A stretch of DNA of 7,759 nt. Source: Phycisphaerae bacterium (GTDB lineage: Bacteria > Planctomycetota > Phycisphaerae > SM23-33). Positions within the stretch are counted from its first letter, which is position 1. Each line of letters opens with the position of its first letter. Below, in pieces: positions 1 to 7,330 of the stretch. The translations under genes and the position numbers were made by a program. The notes beneath the pieces are model-generated. The model searched no databases, was not told the DNA's origin, and saw only the letters and a program-made list of their open reading frames with translations. The stretch is from contig JASLZV010000072.1 of the NCBI GenBank assembly GCA_030754715.1, positions 1 through 7,759 on the forward strand, given 5' to 3'.

Positions 1-695
1 TAGTCCTCGGCCAGTTCAGTGTACGCCTCGACAAGTTCGTTGATGCCTTTTTCCCTGCGTAATCTGCCCACAGACAGGATCATCAGACCATCTTCATTGA
101 GACCCAACTCCTGTCGAATTTCCATGCCCTTTCGGACAATGTACTCAGTTCGGCTGAACCGCTTGAGATCAACGCCGTTACTGGAGCCCGATCCGATGAC
201 GGACCCCTTGGTCGGCGGACAGAGCCGCCGGTGAACCATCCACGCCTTCAACTCGTGGCAGATGAAGATGCATCGCGTGCACAAGCGGAACACGAACCGC
301 TGGTAAACGATGAAGATTTTGTACTTGAGGCTGCTCTCAGGCAGATAAAGCCGGCCTCGGCACGTGTAAAAGCGGCGTCGGACTCCGGCCAGCAGCGATG
401 CGATTGAGCTGAGGAAGGCCGCCTTGGTCGTCGAGAAATGCACCACGTCGAAACGATTCGTCAGGAAGAACCACCACAGTCGAATCAGAGCGATCAGGTC
501 TCGCAAGGGCGTAATTTCGCGGGTCATCGGAATGACTTTGGTCGGCACGCCCATTTCGTGAAGTTGCTCGTGCCCGTCGCCCGGCCCGGCTACTCCCCAG
601 ACCTCGAAGCCATGATTTTTGAGATACTCGAACTGACCGCGGTGGAGATAGCAGAGCGTTTTGGACAATGTGGTGACGACACACAGCTTAATCAT
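1..695 (-). CDS. GT4 glycosyltransferase (PglA/CapM-like), C-terminus cut off by the window edge
   Basis: Cytoplasmic sugar transferase, probably adding one sugar from a nucleotide donor to a lipid-linked glycan. The 231 visible residues cover the N-terminal acceptor domain and the start of the donor domain. Residues 57-72 ([12 protein letters not shown]...) followed by [12 protein letters not shown] at 83-94 match the PglA/CapM/EpsD-type GT4 pattern, in which a lysine sits near the acceptor region. [10 protein letters not shown] (171-180) and [10 protein letters not shown] (208-217) are the classic linker and the first strand of the C-terminal Rossmann fold. The E-x7-E donor motif lies beyond the window. 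The start ATG is preceded by GAGG six bases upstream. It overlaps the stop of the acyltransferase by 8 bases (ATGATTAA), so translation is probably coupled. Sugar specificity cannot be read from the sequence. Confidence 0.93.
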   Translation of the reverse strand, partial: MIKLCVVTTLSKTLCYLHRGQFEYLKNHGFEVWGVAGPGDGHEQLHEMGVPTKVIPMTREITPLRDLIALIRLWWFFLTNRFDVVHFSTTKAAFLSSIASLLAGVRRRFYTCRGRLYLPESSLKYKIFIVYQRFVFRLCTRCIFICHELKAWMVHRRLCPPTKGSVIGSGSSNGVDLKRFSRTEYIVRKGMEIRQELGLNEDGLMILSVGRLRREKGINELVEAYTELAED

Positions 696-1275
696 CGCCG
701 ACCTCGAAATCAAGGCGGGAATGATACTCACTGGGATTGTCTTCCCTCGGACCGATGATTTTGGCCGGCACACCGCCTACAATCACGTTGTCGGGCGTGT
801 CTCGCGTCACGACGGCATTGGCGGCAATCAAGTTGCCCTTTCCCACTGTAACGCCGGCGGTTATCACGGCGTGCGCGCCGATCCATGTCCCGCGACCGAT
901 GCGGATCGGCGCCGGGTGCGTACCTGCGCCCCTCGTGGAACCGTTTTTGAACCCGTGGTTGGTAGAGGCAAGAACAACGTACGGCCCTGTTACCACCTCG
1001 TCTTCCAGAACCACCCCGCCCATGGCCTGGACCCAGGCACCGCGGGCAAGGTAGCATTTGCTGCCCACGCTCAGCCGGCCTGGAGCGTTCAGAGTCACGT
1101 CTATGCCAAGAGCAAACTCCCGGCCACAGCGCCGCAAGAAAGGCCGGGCCAAGGCGCCTCGCAGCCTGCAAGTCTTGGAATTGTCCGGCCACCAGTTAGT
1201 CAACAGACCGATCAGCCAGAGCGGCAGATTCCAGCGAAGTTGAACCTTTAGTTCTCTGAGGGTCCTGGACGTCAT
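688..1275 (-). CDS. Left-handed beta-helix (hexapeptide) O-acyltransferase, WcaF/WbbJ/maltose-acetyltransferase-like
   Basis: A 195-residue sugar acyltransferase, most likely transferring acetyl from acetyl-CoA to a hydroxyl of a polysaccharide sugar or precursor. The family works as a trimer of left-handed beta-helices. Residues about 55-150 show imperfect hexapeptide repeats ([24 protein letters not shown]). TNHGF at 105-109 supplies the histidine (H107) expected as catalytic base. The end of the domain, [11 protein letters not shown] and GGVPAKIIG (151-175), is the hallmark CoA-binding end of the MAT/WcaF group. The N-terminal 50 residues, with basic and hydrophobic stretches ([16 protein letters not shown]), resemble the leader of WcaF-type proteins. 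The start overlaps the stop of the upstream glycosyltransferase as ATGA and has only a weak ribosome site, so coupling (or the slippery run noted separately) may drive its expression. The acceptor is unknown. Confidence 0.94.
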   Translation of the reverse strand: MTSRTLRELKVQLRWNLPLWLIGLLTNWWPDNSKTCRLRGALARPFLRRCGREFALGIDVTLNAPGRLSVGSKCYLARGAWVQAMGGVVLEDEVVTGPYVVLASTNHGFKNGSTRGAGTHPAPIRIGRGTWIGAHAVITAGVTVGKGNLIAANAVVTRDTPDNVIVGGVPAKIIGPREDNPSEYHSRLDFEVGDD

Positions 1276-1289
1276 GTGCTTTTTTTTCC
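1272..1289 (-). other. Candidate -1 slippery site at the glycosyltransferase/acyltransferase junction
   Basis: On the coding (minus) strand the last codons of the glycosyltransferase read GGA AAA AAA AGC ACA TGA. The in-frame heptamer A AAA AAA (1287-1281) is a canonical X XXY YYZ slip sequence. A -1 shift there reads on as AAG CAC ATG and enters exactly the reading frame of the acyltransferase, giving a fused protein. The same A8 run could cause RNA-polymerase slippage. No downstream stimulator was identified, so function is speculative. Confidence 0.3.
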
Positions 1290-2516
1290 ATGCGGCCCGT
1301 CGAGCATGGCCTTCCAGAATGCGCGTTCCCGCCGCCTTAATTCCTCCATGCCGTATTCCCGTACGGCCTTATTGTAGTTTTCTTGTGAGAAGCGAGCAAG
1401 CGCCTCGGTGTCTCCAATGCGTTTGGCGATCGCCTGCTTCAGCAGGTCGCCGCGTCCCGGGGTAACCAGTTGCGGCGCGGACAGCAGTTCCACGATCCCG
1501 CCTGTGCGGCTGCCGATTGCCGGCAGCCCTCGGGCCATAGCCTCAATCAGTGCACGCGGCATGCCCTCGGTCAAGGACGGCAGGACGAACAAGTCCGCCC
1601 AATCGTAGTGGCCGAACAGCTCCTGGCCGTACTTCACCGGCCCCAGCACCTCAACATAGTTCTCCAATCGCAGTGACCTGACCTGTTGCCGCAGGGGTTC
1701 CAACTGCGAGCCAGGTCCCACGATCCGGATGTGCCACCCGTCGGGGTGGTCGCGTCGAAGTTGATCGGCCGCGTCAATCAGGAACCGATGCCCCTTCTCA
1801 CGTTCGAGTCGGCCCACGCTCAGGATCCTCATGGGCGTGTGGCGAAAGTCCTCGATGGTGCGCGGGGTGGTCATCAGGTCTTCGGTCAACTGCACATCCG
1901 AGAAGACAAACTCTCCAGACGGATCGCTCGTAGGATAGCGCCGCCGCACCGAACGGCTGACATAACTCGCACAGAATGCGCCGCGCAACTGAATCGCACA
2001 TAGTTGTTCCAATATCCCGGCGATTATCGGCATTGCCAACGGATGCCTGTCTCCGACAAACGCCAGCGTTGCCTTGCCCGTCTCTCCGGGTACCTCCCGG
2101 GCATAAGGCCTGCCCAGCAGCACCAACCATAACCACAGCACGGTGCAGATGATCCCCGACCGAAGCAGGAAGCAGTCGCCGAACCGAACAGCCTTCATCG
2201 CCGCTCGGAACACGCCCGGCCACATCTTCAGCAACTGCCACGGTCCCCGGTAATCGGGCACGGGGATGAAATACACCCCGGGTCCGTCGGCCCGGAGTCG
2301 ATCGTCGCGAGTTGTTTCGGCGCAGCCTACACGGGCCAGCACATGCACCTCGTCAAAGACCTCCAGGTATTTTTTCCAGTAATCATGCCCAAATGCCAGG
2401 TCCGTATACACTCTTTCGCCCACCCGCACGAAGTGGTGTTCAGTAGCCACCACGAGCCGGGCCGGTCGCCGAATGCCCTCTCGATGATGCCCGTGTTTGA
2501 CTGGTTCTCTCGCCAT
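1272..2516 (-). CDS. GT4 glycosyltransferase, EHHF-type N-terminus
   Basis: Cytoplasmic or membrane-associated glycosyltransferase of about 414 residues with two Rossmann domains. The N-domain opens with [20 protein letters not shown] and has [18 protein letters not shown], a signature common in EPS-cluster GT4 enzymes. A very hydrophobic patch ([19 protein letters not shown], about residues 121-139) precedes REVPGETG, the family's usual 'PYxxEVxGD' position. The donor domain has [13 protein letters not shown] (about 230-242) and E-x7-E in EGMPRALIE (about 317-325). The chosen start is ATG at 2516. A GTG at 2540 would add eight residues and is also possible; neither has a strong ribosome site, and an in-frame TGA lies just upstream of the GTG. 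The gene ends in an A8 run (codons GGA AAA AAA AGC) before its TGA, which overlaps the next gene's ATG. The sugar is not predictable. Confidence 0.92.
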   Translation of the reverse strand: MAREPVKHGHHREGIRRPARLVVATEHHFVRVGERVYTDLAFGHDYWKKYLEVFDEVHVLARVGCAETTRDDRLRADGPGVYFIPVPDYRGPWQLLKMWPGVFRAAMKAVRFGDCFLLRSGIICTVLWLWLVLLGRPYAREVPGETGKATLAFVGDRHPLAMPIIAGILEQLCAIQLRGAFCASYVSRSVRRRYPTSDPSGEFVFSDVQLTEDLMTTPRTIEDFRHTPMRILSVGRLEREKGHRFLIDAADQLRRDHPDGWHIRIVGPGSQLEPLRQQVRSLRLENYVEVLGPVKYGQELFGHYDWADLFVLPSLTEGMPRALIEAMARGLPAIGSRTGGIVELLSAPQLVTPGRGDLLKQAIAKRIGDTEALARFSQENYNKAVREYGMEELRRRERAFWKAMLDGPHGKKST

Positions 2517-2565
2517 CGTGAAAGTATCCGCACTCCGCACGGCAGACGTTCACTGAATCACCACC

Positions 2566-2593
2566 GCGTCCCGACAGTCGCCTGTCGGGACGC
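2566..2593 (-). repeat. Perfect 12-bp inverted repeat (hairpin with GCGA tetraloop) in the intergenic gap
   Basis: The arms GCGTCCCGACAG and CTGTCGGGACGC are exact reverse complements separated by four bases. In the leftward mRNA the loop reads GCGA, a GNRA-class tetraloop that stabilises hairpins. It begins 10 bases after the stop codon of the O-antigen-ligase-like gene and ends about 50-77 bases before the start of the next gene. No T-run follows on either strand (only TTT on the plus strand), so it is not a standard intrinsic terminator. It could be an mRNA-stability or processing element, a partial terminator, or a REP-like dispersed palindrome. Confidence 0.75.
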
Positions 2594-2603
2594 TTTCAGC
2601 GGG

Positions 2604-3842
2604 TTACGTCTCGTATACCGGCTGGGGTTGCCGGTACTCTGCGTGGCCCTCGTAATCCGGAAGGAATGATTGAGGCTCCAAGGCTTCGTCTTCCTGCCCT
2701 GCCAGATTCCTCGCCGCGTAGGACAGGCCCACCAGGAACCATAGTGCCGGCAGCCAGCCGCCGAATCCGTGCAAGACCGTCCCGACGACCATGCCCGGGT
2801 AGCCGCAATACAAACCTACCCAGATCCACCCATCTCGTGTGTGGCGCAAACGTTTCATTGCATATCGGTAGTTGAAGTACGGAATGGCCAGCAACCATGA
2901 GTATAGTAGACACCCCAAGACGCCCATTTCCGTGGCCATCTCGAGCACCGAATTGTGGACGGACCATGCTGTGCGGCCGACAAACCCCCCCGGGCCGATG
3001 CCTAGTACGGGGTGCTCCTTGAACAGCCGCCAGGCCTCCGGCCAGAGATAGTCAAACCGTATATCGCTTCGCGCCACCTCCGCTTTCTGCATGAGCCGCT
3101 GTGTCCGTTCCGGCAAGACCCTGGAGAACACCAACGCCACCGCTACCGCCAGCAAGACGCTCAGGACAATGCTTCGGATGCGTCCGAGACCGGGCCTGGC
3201 TAGCATCAGCATCGCCAGAACCACCATCAGCCCGGCGAAAGTCGATCGGGTGCCGGAATAAAGCGTGGCCAGGCCAAAAAGCACAGCCAGGACCCCCGCA
3301 GATACACGCTTGGTTCCTCGTCCGAAAATCGCATAGGCCGCCATCAGCGCCATGGGCGCCATCATGTAGAAACCGACAATGGCGGAGCGCCACGACGTTC
3401 CGGCCACCAACCGTTCGACGTTTTTGGGATTCACAAACCCCTTGCGCAAGGTGAACTGGAGAATCATCAGCAATGCGCTGACAAGGCAAGCGAAGATCAG
3501 CACCTTTACCAGGCGCCTGACCTGCACCCTGGTGAGTATTACCCAGGCTGTCGTCCCCGCCAGCAACAGACGGTTGAACCACGTGTACAGAGCCGTAATG
3601 GCTAACGGGGTATGCTGTGCGGTCATGGTGGTGAAGACAATCCAAAATGCCAGGATCAGCAGCGGGATCAGCTGCGGCAGTCGTACGATGCGCTGTCGGC
3701 CGAACAGCACTGCAATCAACAGCGCAGCAAACGCCGCCCCGAACACGACCATGAAGACCGAGATCCTCGGCTCGATGATAATGAAATTCGAGCCGTCCCA
3801 CCACAGAACCAGTATTGCCAGATAGTACAGCCAGATAACCAT
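2604..3842 (-). CDS. O-antigen ligase / Wzy-type polymerase family membrane protein
   Basis: A 412-residue polytopic inner-membrane protein of the Wzy_C / O-antigen ligase family, which joins or polymerises undecaprenyl-linked glycans at the outer face of the membrane. About ten or more hydrophobic segments are visible, for example residues 1-15, 28-47, 56-72, 88-102, 112-130, 155-173, 180-196, 201-214, 223-241, 308-325 and 340-378. Family motifs are YSGTRS (195-200, with the conserved Arg199), KEHPVLGIGPGGF (275-287) and HNSVLEMATEMGVLG (296-310), the last matching the conserved H-N...E-x-G block of the long periplasmic loop. The C-terminal 30 residues are soluble and acidic. The start is ATG at 3842, directly before the first membrane segment and preceded by AGGTG that overlaps the stop of the upstream gene. 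Ligase versus polymerase cannot be settled by sequence alone. Confidence 0.92.
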   Translation of the reverse strand: MVIWLYYLAILVLWWDGSNFIIIEPRISVFMVVFGAAFAALLIAVLFGRQRIVRLPQLIPLLILAFWIVFTTMTAQHTPLAITALYTWFNRLLLAGTTAWVILTRVQVRRLVKVLIFACLVSALLMILQFTLRKGFVNPKNVERLVAGTSWRSAIVGFYMMAPMALMAAYAIFGRGTKRVSAGVLAVLFGLATLYSGTRSTFAGLMVVLAMLMLARPGLGRIRSIVLSVLLAVAVALVFSRVLPERTQRLMQKAEVARSDIRFDYLWPEAWRLFKEHPVLGIGPGGFVGRTAWSVHNSVLEMATEMGVLGCLLYSWLLAIPYFNYRYAMKRLRHTRDGWIWVGLYCGYPGMVVGTVLHGFGGWLPALWFLVGLSYAARNLAGQEDEALEPQSFLPDYEGHAEYRQPQPVYET

Positions 3843-3849
3843 ATGGCAC

Positions 3850-5046
3850 CTAACGTTCCTTCCTTCGTCGGCGATGCCCAGCCGCCGCATCAAACGCTTC
3901 CAGCATTCGCTGCGTGTGACGGTCGGGCGAGAAGACCGTCTGCATTCTCTTCTGACCGGCCAGGGCCATTCGCCCAGCCACCACCGGATCGCCAGCCATG
4001 CGTGCGATGGCCTCAGCCAAGGCTTCAGGGGCGCTTGGAGGGACGAGCAACCCTGTCTGCTCGTGCAGCACCAAGTCTCCGATTCCGCCCACGTCTGACG
4101 CGACGACGGGCTTTGCCAGCGCCAGGCTTTCCATGATCGCAAGCGGCAGGCCCTCCGTCAAGGAAGGCAGTATCACAATGTCCGCCCGCGCCATGACGGC
4201 CGGCAGATCCGCCCGCCAGCCAAGGAAGAAGACACTATCCGTCAGGCCGAGGGAAGCCATCTGCTCGCGCAGGGTCCGGACATAGGTTCGCGCTTCTGTG
4301 GCAGTTGCATCGCCGGCAAGCCAGAGCGTTCCTCCCATCCGCCGCGCCGCGAGACACGCCATCGCTTTGATCGCGTGTGTCTGCCCCTTTCCGGGCAGGA
4401 GCGTGGCGGGCATGAGAATCCACGGTCGCCGTCCCTGCTGCGGCAGTTCCCCCCCGGACAACTGCCCTGACCGCCCAAGCATAGCCGCCACGTCTATGGG
4501 ATTGTACACGACACGGACTTCCGGCCCGCTGACGCCGACTCTGCGGACGTTCGCTGCCGTAGCGGTACTCACGGCCATCAGCACGTCAGTGCGCCGGCTC
4601 AGCAGCCAACGGGCCAGCGGCGTAACCATGCGAGGTGCGTACTCGCCATGCATATAATAGGCCACGATAAGGTCTTGGAGTCTTGTCGAGGGCCCAAATT
4701 GCAGCAGTCCCTTAATGCCGTTCGTCCAGACCAGGTCGAGTCTGATCCTCCTGGCCAGAGCAGCCAGCCGGCGTTGCACGGCAAGCATGTCCACGGCGTG
4801 ACGGGCGAACCCGGCCATCCGCCGGATACGACTGTGACGCATGCCGACGTACGGCCGGGGCACTTCCGGGGCCAGAACGTGAGTCGGCAGGTTCGACCGG
4901 CGCAGCGCCGCGTGGTACAGGGCGCTGGTGCCGAAGGCGTCGATCATGTGCACTTCGTGGTGCCGAGCCAATCGCTCGGCTATCTGCACGGTAGCCTTCT
5001 GGGCTCCGCCGAAGTGCACCACAAAATCGAAATACGCAATTCGCAT
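3850..5046 (-). CDS. GT4 glycosyltransferase
   Basis: A 398-residue retaining-type GT-B glycosyltransferase acting in the cytoplasm on a glycan intermediate. The N-domain starts MRIAYFDFVVHFGGAQK, with the glycine loop (HFGGAQ, 11-16) typical of GT4. YNPIDVAAM (181-189) is the interdomain linker. LMPATLLPGKGQTHAIKA (211-228) carries the donor-phosphate-binding segment, with Lys220. EGLPLAIME (298-306) is the E-x7-E motif, and AKPVVASDVGGIGDLV (311-326) and TGLLVPP (331-337) complete the donor domain. The C-terminus ends in a basic tail (HRRRRKER). The start ATG at 5046 is favoured because AAAGG sits eight bases upstream and the protein begins exactly at the first beta strand; a GTG nine bases earlier is less likely. 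It is followed after 7 bases by the ligase-like gene. The donor and acceptor are unknown. Confidence 0.95.
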   Translation of the reverse strand: MRIAYFDFVVHFGGAQKATVQIAERLARHHEVHMIDAFGTSALYHAALRRSNLPTHVLAPEVPRPYVGMRHSRIRRMAGFARHAVDMLAVQRRLAALARRIRLDLVWTNGIKGLLQFGPSTRLQDLIVAYYMHGEYAPRMVTPLARWLLSRRTDVLMAVSTATAANVRRVGVSGPEVRVVYNPIDVAAMLGRSGQLSGGELPQQGRRPWILMPATLLPGKGQTHAIKAMACLAARRMGGTLWLAGDATATEARTYVRTLREQMASLGLTDSVFFLGWRADLPAVMARADIVILPSLTEGLPLAIMESLALAKPVVASDVGGIGDLVLHEQTGLLVPPSAPEALAEAIARMAGDPVVAGRMALAGQKRMQTVFSPDRHTQRMLEAFDAAAGHRRRRKER

Positions 5047-5081
5047 CACCAACACCTTTGTCGATCAGACCACCGACAGAC

Positions 5082-5104
5082 CAGTTCGCCCAGGACACGA
5101 ACTG
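5082..5104 (-). repeat. 7-bp inverted repeat in the 67-base gap after the asparagine-synthetase-like gene
   Basis: CAGTTCG and CGAACTG are exact reverse complements around a 9-base loop, between the stop of the upstream gene and the ribosome site of the next glycosyltransferase. No T-run follows, so it is probably not a strong terminator. It may be chance or a weak RNA structure. Confidence 0.35.
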
Positions 5105-5113
5105 CGGAACTCT

Positions 5114-6961
5114 TCAAACTGCCTGGGGGCGGGGTGGCAGAATTTCGCGCGTGCGAAAGCGGCCGTCAAGATACCGCAGCGCAATGGCTGCGGCCAGCAG
5201 CCGCAACAGCAAAACAACATCCGAAAGGCTTCGCTTTGGGCGCCTGAAGAACCGGTAGTATCCCGCGAGCGTCCGCTGCATTTCTATAGGCACAAGGCTC
5301 TGCAAACGTGAACCTGCTCCCGAACCGCTCTGCCGGCGCACCGCGCAGACTCTGTCAATCAAGCCACGGATCGCATCGCAGTCAAACAATGCTTCGAACA
5401 GCGGATTGTCCTCCAGGACGATCTTCGAGACCTGCCCGGACTGTGTTTCGAGTTCCCAGAGCCGTTTTCGGTAGTCGGGAACCTCTCCCTCGCCGGCCAA
5501 CGGCAGGGAGAAGAGCCTCGGCGCGAGTTTCCTTAAGGCGGACTTGTAGAGGCTCTTGCGGATGCGGAACCCGTCCGGCAAGTGGCGGACGAACTCAAGC
5601 AGTTCCCGGTCCAGCCAGGGGTTGCGCACAAGCAGACCGTGCCGCGCTATCATGCGACGTTTGGGAGCCAAGAACTGAACGCTGCGCTGAGCGAAGAACA
5701 TCTCGTCAACCCGGGCGTACGGCGTGAGAGCGTCGGAGCCGGCGGCAATTGCGGCCGCATCGGCTTCGGACAGTTCCGCAAGTTTCTGACGTTTGCTCGA
5801 CAAAACGCACGCCAGAACATTCGAGTAGTCCTCCAGTCGCACGATGCCGACCTTCGACAGCACCTGGCCCATGGCAATGGGCCACGCACAGTGGCCGAAA
5901 CTCTCGTCTCCGGTCAGCACAACGTCCACATCGAGCGTCAGGCGCAAATTGTCCCAGACGTTTTCGAAGATGAACCCCGCCGCACCGTCTGAGGCATAGA
6001 CAGAGTCCGCCATCGCAGCCATCAGGTTGCTCCGGTCGTAGTGAAGGACAGTCAGCTCAAGGCCGACCTGCTGGGCAACTCTCCCAGCAACGGTTCTGTC
6101 CCCACGCCGGCGTTGCCGCTCCGGAGCCATCCCGGAGTACGTTGCAGCCGGGATTCGCCCGGGCTCGTCCATGCAAGCCAGGATTCCGCGGGAGTCGAGC
6201 CCCCCACTGAGCAGAATCGCCGGATGACCCGACCCCGTGCGGCGCTTGACAGCCTTACGCATATGATGCATCAACTGCCCCAACGCTTCTTTCCTCGACA
6301 GGCCGGCGTCCGGTTCCATTCGGTAGCGCCAATAAGGCCGACACGTCCACTTGCCATCGACAGCACGTCCGACAGTCGCATAATCCATCTGCGTTATGCC
6401 GTCTACAAGCGTCTTGCGCCGGACCATGAAGCCGCAGACCAGAAACGAAATGACAGACGACGCGTCGGGCCTGTTCGGAATCGAATCCACAGCCAGCAGA
6501 CCTTTCACCTCCGAAGCGAAATACAGAGTATCACCGCTCAAGCACGTAAACAGGCCGCAAGAAGCGCTGTGATCGGTTACCAGGGTCACCGAGGCGTCGC
6601 GCCCGTCAATAATCACACCGGCAAAGGAGCCATTGAGTTCATCAGCAAATTCCTCCGGACCTCTAGCTAGATACTCCGCCAGGAGGAACTCATCAGCGGA
6701 ACCAGAAGCCTCCTCCGAATCGCCATAGAACTCCCCCTGACAACAACACACGACGGACCGCGACTCCACCGTCCTGCCGACGCCTTTGGTGCCGTCGGGT
6801 CCGAAACAGGCCTTTCCCACAACCGCACCATCCCCCGCCGCCAGAAACTCTTCATTTTCTCCGGCCTGGCTTGGCCGCATCGCCGCCAGCATCGCGCGGA
6901 CTTCGCCCACATCAGCCGGGCGGCCGGGCGACAACCTGACAATGCCGGCAATCGCAGACAT
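5114..6961 (-). CDS. Asparagine-synthetase-like ATP-dependent amidotransferase/ligase with a defective glutaminase nucleophile
   Basis: A 615-residue cytoplasmic protein built like AsnB: an N-terminal class II glutamine amidotransferase domain (about 1-200) and a C-terminal adenylating synthetase domain (about 225-480). The N-terminus reads MSAIAGIVRL where active enzymes have MCGIAG, so the catalytic Cys2 is a serine. Other landmarks of the domain remain (LNGSFAGVI at 109-117, TLYFASEVKGLL at 145-156). The synthetase domain has the ATP-binding PP-loop SGGLDS (252-257), LTGDESFG (349-356) in place of the usual GxGxDExFxG, and the late RNPWLDRELLEFVRHLP and RIRKSLYK segments (446-473). About 130 extra residues follow, with a hydrophobic stretch (582-596). 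The start ATG at 6961 has an AGGAAG ribosome site and gives the expected N-terminus. It is the first gene of the leftward operon. Homologues in polysaccharide loci are thought to amidate or modify sugars; here free ammonia or another amine would be needed. The substrate is unknown. Confidence 0.92.
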   Translation of the reverse strand: MSAIAGIVRLSPGRPADVGEVRAMLAAMRPSQAGENEEFLAAGDGAVVGKACFGPDGTKGVGRTVESRSVVCCCQGEFYGDSEEASGSADEFLLAEYLARGPEEFADELNGSFAGVIIDGRDASVTLVTDHSASCGLFTCLSGDTLYFASEVKGLLAVDSIPNRPDASSVISFLVCGFMVRRKTLVDGITQMDYATVGRAVDGKWTCRPYWRYRMEPDAGLSRKEALGQLMHHMRKAVKRRTGSGHPAILLSGGLDSRGILACMDEPGRIPAATYSGMAPERQRRRGDRTVAGRVAQQVGLELTVLHYDRSNLMAAMADSVYASDGAAGFIFENVWDNLRLTLDVDVVLTGDESFGHCAWPIAMGQVLSKVGIVRLEDYSNVLACVLSSKRQKLAELSEADAAAIAAGSDALTPYARVDEMFFAQRSVQFLAPKRRMIARHGLLVRNPWLDRELLEFVRHLPDGFRIRKSLYKSALRKLAPRLFSLPLAGEGEVPDYRKRLWELETQSGQVSKIVLEDNPLFEALFDCDAIRGLIDRVCAVRRQSGSGAGSRLQSLVPIEMQRTLAGYYRFFRRPKRSLSDVVLLLRLLAAAIALRYLDGRFRTREILPPRPQAV

Positions 6962-7224
6962 ATTCCTTCTTCCTCTTGATCCTGGTGAGGCCTTTGACCG
7001 ACAAGCGATGCGGCCAGACCGCCGGGGTCCTACCGCGGCAGGCCGCATCCGGAATGCGTTATGACGGCGATTATCTCATCCGGCAACTGCACCATCCGGG
7101 GTGCCCGGCCTCGCCGCATATATGGCGCGATCGCCCGCCGGCCGTACATATCCCCCCGCCCGAAGGCGTAGTCAAGTTCGCCACTGGCTGTTTCACCCCC
7201 AGAGCCCTCTTGGCCTTCTGAGAG

Positions 7225-7240
7225 GATATATCCGTATATC
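7225..7240. repeat. A/T-rich inverted repeat, possible operator
   Basis: GATATATCCGTATATC has arms GATATA and TATATC around TCCG. It stands out from its GC-rich surroundings in the divergent intergenic region, downstream of the predicted leftward transcription start. It could bind a dimeric regulator or be a small RNA hairpin. Confidence 0.35.
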
Positions 7241-7284
7241 GGTAGAATCAGGTGATCTATTGACCGCCGGGCCTTCCCGCACCA

Positions 7285-7322
7285 GAGGCCGAAACGTCCG
7301 ATATTCTCGGCCTCGCTTTTTT
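7285..7322 (+). terminator. Intrinsic-type terminator reading rightwards
   Basis: On the plus strand GAGGCCGA (7285-7292) pairs perfectly with TCGGCCTC (7307-7314) around a 14-base loop. It is followed after two bases by six T residues (7317-7322). This is the geometry of a factor-independent terminator on the plus strand. On the minus strand the T-run becomes A residues upstream of the stem, so it would not terminate the leftward operon. No plus-strand gene precedes it; it may insulate the rightward promoter just beyond it or end an unannotated short RNA. Confidence 0.6.
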
Positions 7323-7330
7323 CGAACCGA

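Noticed and set aside
661..1251. Plus-strand open frame of 196 residues antisense to the acyltransferase
   Set aside because: The minus strand here encodes a clear hexapeptide-repeat acyltransferase; the plus-strand translation resembles no family.
1270..1290. T8 run on the plus strand as an intrinsic terminator
   Set aside because: No stable stem precedes it on the plus strand, and it lies inside leftward coding sequence.
3843..4142. N-terminal extension of the O-antigen-ligase-like protein by 100 residues
   Set aside because: It lies wholly inside the preceding glycosyltransferase gene and is Trp/Arg/Ser-rich shadow sequence. The ATG at 3842 sits right before the first membrane segment.
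6962..7048. N-terminal extension of the asparagine-synthetase-like protein by 29 residues
   Set aside because: The conserved MSAIAG start at 6961 has its own good ribosome site. An extension would bury the amidotransferase N-terminus and has basic, non-conserved sequence.
7127..7134. GCGATCGC palindrome (HIP1-like octamer)
   Set aside because: A single copy in GC-rich DNA is expected by chance, and nothing else suggests a cyanobacterium.
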